Position numbers and translations under genes: made by a program. Shown here in pieces: positions 59,213 to 64,000 of a stretch of 64,000 nucleotides of DNA (positions within the stretch are counted from its first letter, which is position 1; each line of letters opens with the position of its first letter). This stretch comes from Rhizophagus irregularis. Lineage: Eukaryota; Glomeromycota; Glomeromycetes; Glomerales; Glomeraceae. The notes beneath the pieces were generated by a model that saw only the letters and a program-made list of their open reading frames with translations, was not told where the DNA came from and searched no databases. The stretch spans positions 3,748,501 through 3,812,500 of the forward strand of contig NC_089442.1 in the NCBI RefSeq assembly GCF_026210795.1, given 5' to 3'.

Positions 59213-59928
59213 ATGTCTAAAATATCAACAAATAGTAAAAAAAAAAGTGGCCAAAAACATCAAAATACATTTTCTTTCCAATCGAATAAAAATTCAAAAA
59301 AGACAAAATATATTAATTCTTTACCTATAAATGGACTGTAAGAAAGAAAAAAAAAAATCTTTTTTAAATTTTTAATAGATATATATGTATTTTTCTTTTT
59401 TTTTAGTTGTCATAAATGCAAAGAAATTATTGAATGGCGTAAGAAATATAAAAAGTATAAACCTTTGACGACCTTGAAACGTTGGTAAATTTCCAAAAAA
59501 ATAAAACTTTGTTGATGAAATATTTAATTTAATAGAATTTTTATATATTAGTGTAAATTGTAACGAAAAGGCTGTGAAAGAAGCTTATCATATTTTATGT
59601 AGCAAGTGTGCCACAGATAAAAAAGTATGCGCAAAATGTCAAGAATCTGCAGAGATAGTATCAAGGTCAGTTAGGTAATTAATTATAAGAATAAAGTTGT
59701 TATAATGTTAATCTTGTTATTTCTTTGTATAGTAATAATAAAAGTGATAAGGAGTTATTGAAAGAACAGCAAGAACGGGAAAAGGTGTTAGAGTCATTAC
59801 CGGAACGTAAGAGAAGAACATATCTTCGCCAATTGGAACGTGGTAAAGCACCTCCCTTAAGTCTCGTTCAAGATTTGGATGAATTAGATGATTTTTCAGA
59901 TGAAAGTGATGAAAGTGATAAAAATTAA
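59213..59928 (+). CDS. C9orf85/DUF2039 zinc-binding protein
   Basis: A conserved eukaryotic protein of unknown function. Four exons. It starts MSKISTNSKKKSGQKHQNTFSFQSNK with the family block QKHQNTFSFK. It continues with CHKCKEIIEWRKKYKKYKPLT, CVNCNEKAVKEAYHILCSKCATDKKVCAKC, four Cys pairs that probably bind zinc. The tail (ERKRRTYLRQLERGK, then acidic DELDDFSDESDESD) is lineage-specific. Length about 170 residues, close to the human protein. Identification at family level is firm; function is not known. Confidence 0.88.
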
Positions 59929-60221
59929 CAAATTTATTTAATTGTGAATTTTATTCAATAAATACATTTTTAAAAAATTGGTTTAAATTAATAACTATTA
60001 ACTTTATTAAAATTGAAATTTGTTTTTCCCGGCCTTATTTTTTTTTTGCATAAAAATCAACCAAAAATTTACGTGAATAAATAATAATTGTAATAAAAAA
60101 AAAGTATTACACTGAAAGAAAAAATATATAAAACTAAACATCAAAAAAATATATCAAAAATATGTTACAATATTCTTTTATGAAAGAAGAAAATTCCTGC
60201 ATAAAACAATTCATTACATCC

Positions 60222-62275
60222 TTAAGACTCTAAAAAGTACAATTCAACGGCTCCAGTTACTGCTTCAATATTAATTTGTGAGGACTTTTCATCATCACCA
60301 TGTCCTTTACGGCCTTTATGACCATGACGACATTTTTTGGTTTTCTTCATCGTTCTCTTGTGCATCTTTCTCATTTTCTTTTTATATAAATCATCATCGT
60401 CGTCATCGTCATCTTTCTTATTTTTATAACCAACTTTGACATTTCGTGTTTTCTTTATATAAGTAATGTCTTGACCTTCAATGTAGGAATATCCAATCAA
60501 TGTGGAAACGGAGAAATCTCCATGGTATGTATCAGGCTAACATAAAAAAAAGCTGAATTAGAAATATGTTTCATAATATAAATAATATTTAGCATATAAT
60601 ACATACCACAGTTGCAACGACACCACCATTAACAGATCCAGCTTTGAGATTGAGAATTTGTTTTTCTTTCAATTCATTCTAATTAAATTATTTATATATA
60701 AGCGTATATACATTAATAAAATAATATAAAGCTATGTTCAAAAAAATTAATTAAATACATACGACTGAAATGTCCAAATGGCCATTAATAGATTTGGCAG
60801 TAACCGATACATTATCAGCCCAAGGGTTGACAAGGGCATTGATTTCAATGGCACCATTTACAGTACGAACCTAAATGATAAAGATGGATAAGTAAAAATG
60901 ACATTAAATAAATAATTCAAAAATTTACTGAATTCACTTACGTCCAAACTTTCGGAAACAACATATCCACCTTGAATATGTCCATTAACAGTAGTTATTT
61001 CGGTAATACTAGCACTGATATCCTAAAACAGAAAACAACCGGGTTATTATAACACGAACAAAATGAATATATATATATATAATTACTTACTTTAGCGCGA
61101 ATGTGTCCATTTTTGGTCTTAAAATTAACGTAAGCGAAATCAACTCCACCTAAATTTTCAGCCAAAATCCAGCTGTTTGGTACATCTACTAAAAGAGATC
61201 TAAAGAAATGTGTATTATTTGGAATGGTTATGATAGTATCAACTTTAACACATTTTTGTGTGGGACGAGGACCGTTAAATGATGGTGCCTATATTATATG
61301 TGAAAATTATGAAAAAATTAATCATACATATACGTATTTCTTCAAATATTCTTAATTTTAAAGTACCTCAACAACAATAGTATAGTCATCATCGATAATA
61401 TCAATTTTAATATCAACTTCTTTTTGGAGAGAATCCTCAGAAAGTTTAATTATATTTGTAATATTGATAAAAGCTTGATCTTTAGAATGAGTATCTTGAC
61501 GGATGATAACGCTTCCATGCTAAAAAAAAAAACTTCAATAAATAAATAGAGCTTATTAATCATTATATTTATAGTAAATAAAAAATTCAATATAATTTAC
61601 CACTGAAATTCCTTTAACACTAAAGACCAAACCAGTAACATCACGAGGATCCAATAACAATTCACTCGGGCCATTCCATTTTATTGTAGGTTCACAAACA
61701 GGAGATTCTGGGGGACTAGGAACTGGTGGAGCATTATATGGCACTTCAGGTGATCCAATTTCTGGTTCATGATGAGGTCCCAAGCCAGGAAATTGTATCA
61801 AAATGTATTGATCATCGAAATTCTAAAATAATATGTACAGACAATTTGTTTTAGAAGATTTGTATATAAGCAATATGCATCATAGTTAATATATTTGATG
61901 AAATGAAATAATATACATACATTATTCATCATAAAGTAAGAAAGCCCAGCAAACAAAAACCTTCCTCCCAAGAATAAAATTAATACAGCAATTAAAGCTT
62001 TCCTCCAAGCCTTCCTTCTTTGCTGATGGTGTTGATAACAACATTCATGTGTATTAAAAGCAGGTGTGTAATGGGGTTTCTCACTATAAGGAGGTAAATC
62101 TCGTTCTTTTGGGTAATAATATTTGATACAATAATTTTTTTTTTAAAAATAAATAAATAAATTAAATAAATTACAAATGTTTAAACTTATTTCACTTGCT
62201 CTTTTAACGTCACTTACCACTAGGGACTTGAGGCTCCTCAAGCGGAATAGCAGTATATCCAGATTTTTCAGTCAT
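60222..62275 (-). CDS. Type II membrane protein with repetitive beta-type ectodomain
   Basis: About ten exons. The cytosolic N-terminus has a PPYSEKP-type Pro/Tyr stretch, then a His/Arg-rich segment and an anchor (KALIAVLILFLGGRFLFAGLSYFM). The ectodomain opens with a Pro-rich linker (APPVPSPPESP). It then shows a repeated beta pattern in which each block contains a V/I-N-G-x-I/V turn: FKTKNGHIRAK, TTVNGHIQGGYVV, RTVNGAIEIN, KSINGHLDISV and GSVNGGVVATV. This resembles the DUF4097/adhesin-like beta-helix families of fungi. A late insertion has eight consecutive Asp followed by a Lys/Arg/His-rich stretch. The function is unknown. Confidence 0.75.
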
Positions 62276-62849
62276 TATAAATAAAATATTTGTTACGAAC
62301 GTTAAAGAAAATTTGGAAAAAAGAAAGGCAGCCACCAAAAAAACTTTAAAATAAACCAAAATGAAACTTAGTGTAACAGAATTAAAAATTTAATTATGTT
62401 GTTATTATGTAAATTTTTGTAAATACGGAATTTACGGAATTTAGTCATGAGAACTTCTGCGACATAAACTTGATCCTTGGCTAATTTATGTATTAGTTGT
62501 ACTTATTTGTACACAACTTATATTTGTTAAGTAAAAGGCGTTGATTATCACTAACTGTTATTAATATCTGAAATTCCGTTTCCATAAACGGAATATTTCA
62601 CAATCATCCATAGTAAAATTGTAAACATAACCGATTTTCACCATCAGATTTTTGATGGATAAATTAATTTATTTATTTTGATTATAATTCTAGAACAGAA
62701 ATTTTAACATAGTACATGGCATTAGATTAAATAGATATTATTAATAAATCATAATTCTTATCTAAAATAAAACTACAATTACAATTACATATTTCTTTTA
62801 TAATTAATAATTTTTTAAAAAAAATGTTTGTTGGGAGAGTGTTTCTTTT
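62276..62849. other. Intergenic region, no gene seen
   Basis: AT-rich spacer upstream of the membrane protein gene and downstream of the deacetylase-like gene; no coding region recognised. Confidence 0.5.
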
Positions 62850-64000
62850 TTAGAAGATCCACTGCATAAATATAGATGCAATTATAAAGCCGGGTATCAA
62901 AGTCATTGTATTCGAACTAGTTATTGAGCTTGCCCCACTCTTTTTATTTTCATTAGGTTGACCATTATTAGTACCTTTATTAGAACCACCAGCATTAGTA
63001 CTGTTGTCTCCAGCATTACCCACTGGTTTACTTAAGTCAGTGTATGCACAGTTGGCATCTTGGCAGAGACATTGATTAGCAATGGGATCCCACCAAACTG
63101 AATCACAAGTTGTTGGAACACGGAAACGGTCACCACCTTTTGGAACAGGATTGGCAAGACTTGGATTTTCACTAGGGCATCCGTAACAAGTATTCCATAC
63201 TACAGTGTTGAAATTACAATTTTGTACAAGTCCTTCGTCAACCTGTCCGTTTCCGTCATCATCCAATCCATTGCAGATTTCTTTTCCAATTTTAGGAACT
63301 TGACACGAGAAAGGTGCGAAATCTTTAAGTTGATCTGCTGGAACTGGATTTTTCATCCATTCCAACAATTGTTGACTCGTTACGAACCAAGTGTCCGGTT
63401 GTGCAACAGCCCAATCTAGAAATTCTTCAAGCATTTGAAGATTTTTAGCAGGATCTGTGGCACCAGGAGCCAATGGAACACCGGGAAGTTGGTTAAGATG
63501 AGCAGGATGAAGGAATAAACCGAAGGGTGTTTTTCCTTGTTTTGCATGACGTAGGAAATTGTCCTGTAACCATCCCTTAACTACGTCAGGTGTTCCATCG
63601 AGATGTGGATCCATTAAATGTGGAGTACCCTTATCATCTGTTAATTAATTTAAATTCATGAATTAGCAAAGAATTATAAATTACCTATTCAGCTAAAAGA
63701 AAAAAAAAATCACCTATAATAGCAGCCATTGGGATTTCGAATAAACCGGGATGAATAGTTGTATCACAGAAACCTTTCCAACAATCATTATATAGACCAT
63801 AATCCATGGTATAAGGCCAAGTAGCATCATCTGTCAATGCAGTTGTTGAGGAATCATACAGAATCCCTTGTTGAGCAATTACGTCAAAAGTTTTTGGTTG
63901 CCAATTGAGGAAAGGAGATCGCCACCCCGCTATCTTGCCATTTGGGATACCAGCAAAAGCGTTAAGTGATTTTTTACATCCAATAATTTCATCTATAACA
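62850..64000 (-). CDS. Chitin/polysaccharide deacetylase-like protein (CE4), GPI-anchored, 5' part outside window
   Basis: The C-terminal two exons of a carbohydrate esterase family 4-like protein, which normally removes acetyl groups from chitin in the wall. The upstream exon (64000 to about 63714) has GIPNGKIAGWRSPFLNWQP, the Arg-trp-Pro block of CE4, and DYGLYNDCWKG. After an intron the sequence continues DKGTPHLMDPHLDGTPDVV, PFGLFLHPAHLNQLPG and LEEFLDWAVAQPDTWFVTSQQLLEWM. A Cys-rich region contains EICNGLDDDGNGQVDEGL, an Asp-rich motif of the MopE type. The protein ends with a Gly/Asn/Ser stalk and hydrophobic tail (MTLIPGFIIASIFMQWIF), a probable GPI signal. The metal-binding half of the catalytic domain lies outside the window. 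Confidence 0.85.

Noticed and set aside
1-64000. CRISPR arrays, operons or prokaryotic features
   Set aside because: Every recognisable gene is eukaryotic and spliced or fungal in type; no regularly spaced direct repeats with unique spacers are seen.

Overview
The window looks like a piece of nuclear genome from an arbuscular mycorrhizal fungus close to Rhizophagus irregularis. The DNA is very AT-rich. Genes are cut by many short GT-AG introns (mostly about 60-100 bp). The protein set is fungal: PLP synthase glutaminase, an ERT1/AcuK-type zinc cluster regulator, chitin deacetylase, secreted CAP and Cys-rich proteins, and a BTB-TLDc protein of the kind expanded in Glomeromycotina. The genus assignment is inferred from style and gene content, not from a database match.

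Layout. Positions 1-3346 hold the right-hand part of a hAT DNA transposon whose transposase has one in-frame stop and one frameshift. Positions 3350-16013 are a nest of retroposons: about 1-kb tRNA-derived SINE-like elements, most 5'-truncated and head-to-tail, then an 8.1-kb LINE with RNase H. Seven junctions carry AAAAGGATAAAAC or a one-base variant, so the same target seems to have been reused. Two palindromic or hAT-type MITEs sit inside the nest. From 16 to 22.4 kb there is AT-rich DNA with decayed repeats and one broken element-derived coding region (19.4-20.8 kb).

From 22.4 to 46.8 kb is a gene-dense block: EMC6, an ERT1-like regulator, FEN1/RAD27, a HAD-like hydrolase, GTP cyclohydrolase I, an Arg/Glu-rich protein, SNO1/PDX2, GID9/FYV10, BTB-TLDc, a PC-esterase-like membrane protein, MOB1, PRP38, a CAP protein, a four-helix membrane protein and a Cys-rich secreted protein. 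Positions 46.8-52.0 kb hold decayed coding remnants. From 52 kb on lie NSE4, BIO2, COX11, IMP4, a C9orf85/DUF2039 protein, a membrane protein with a repetitive beta-type ectodomain and the 3' part of a chitin deacetylase-like gene.

The host genes are mostly unrelated housekeeping functions: DNA repair, rRNA and mRNA processing, ER insertion, mitosis, cofactor synthesis and protein turnover. Many are arranged as divergent pairs separated by 140-740 bp. BIO2/COX11, both mitochondrial, is the one pair whose functions suggest co-regulation. Splicing details recovered by reading include a 4-nt internal microexon in the ERT1-like gene, an initiation codon alone in its exon in IMP4, and short terminal coding exons in EMC6 and COX11.
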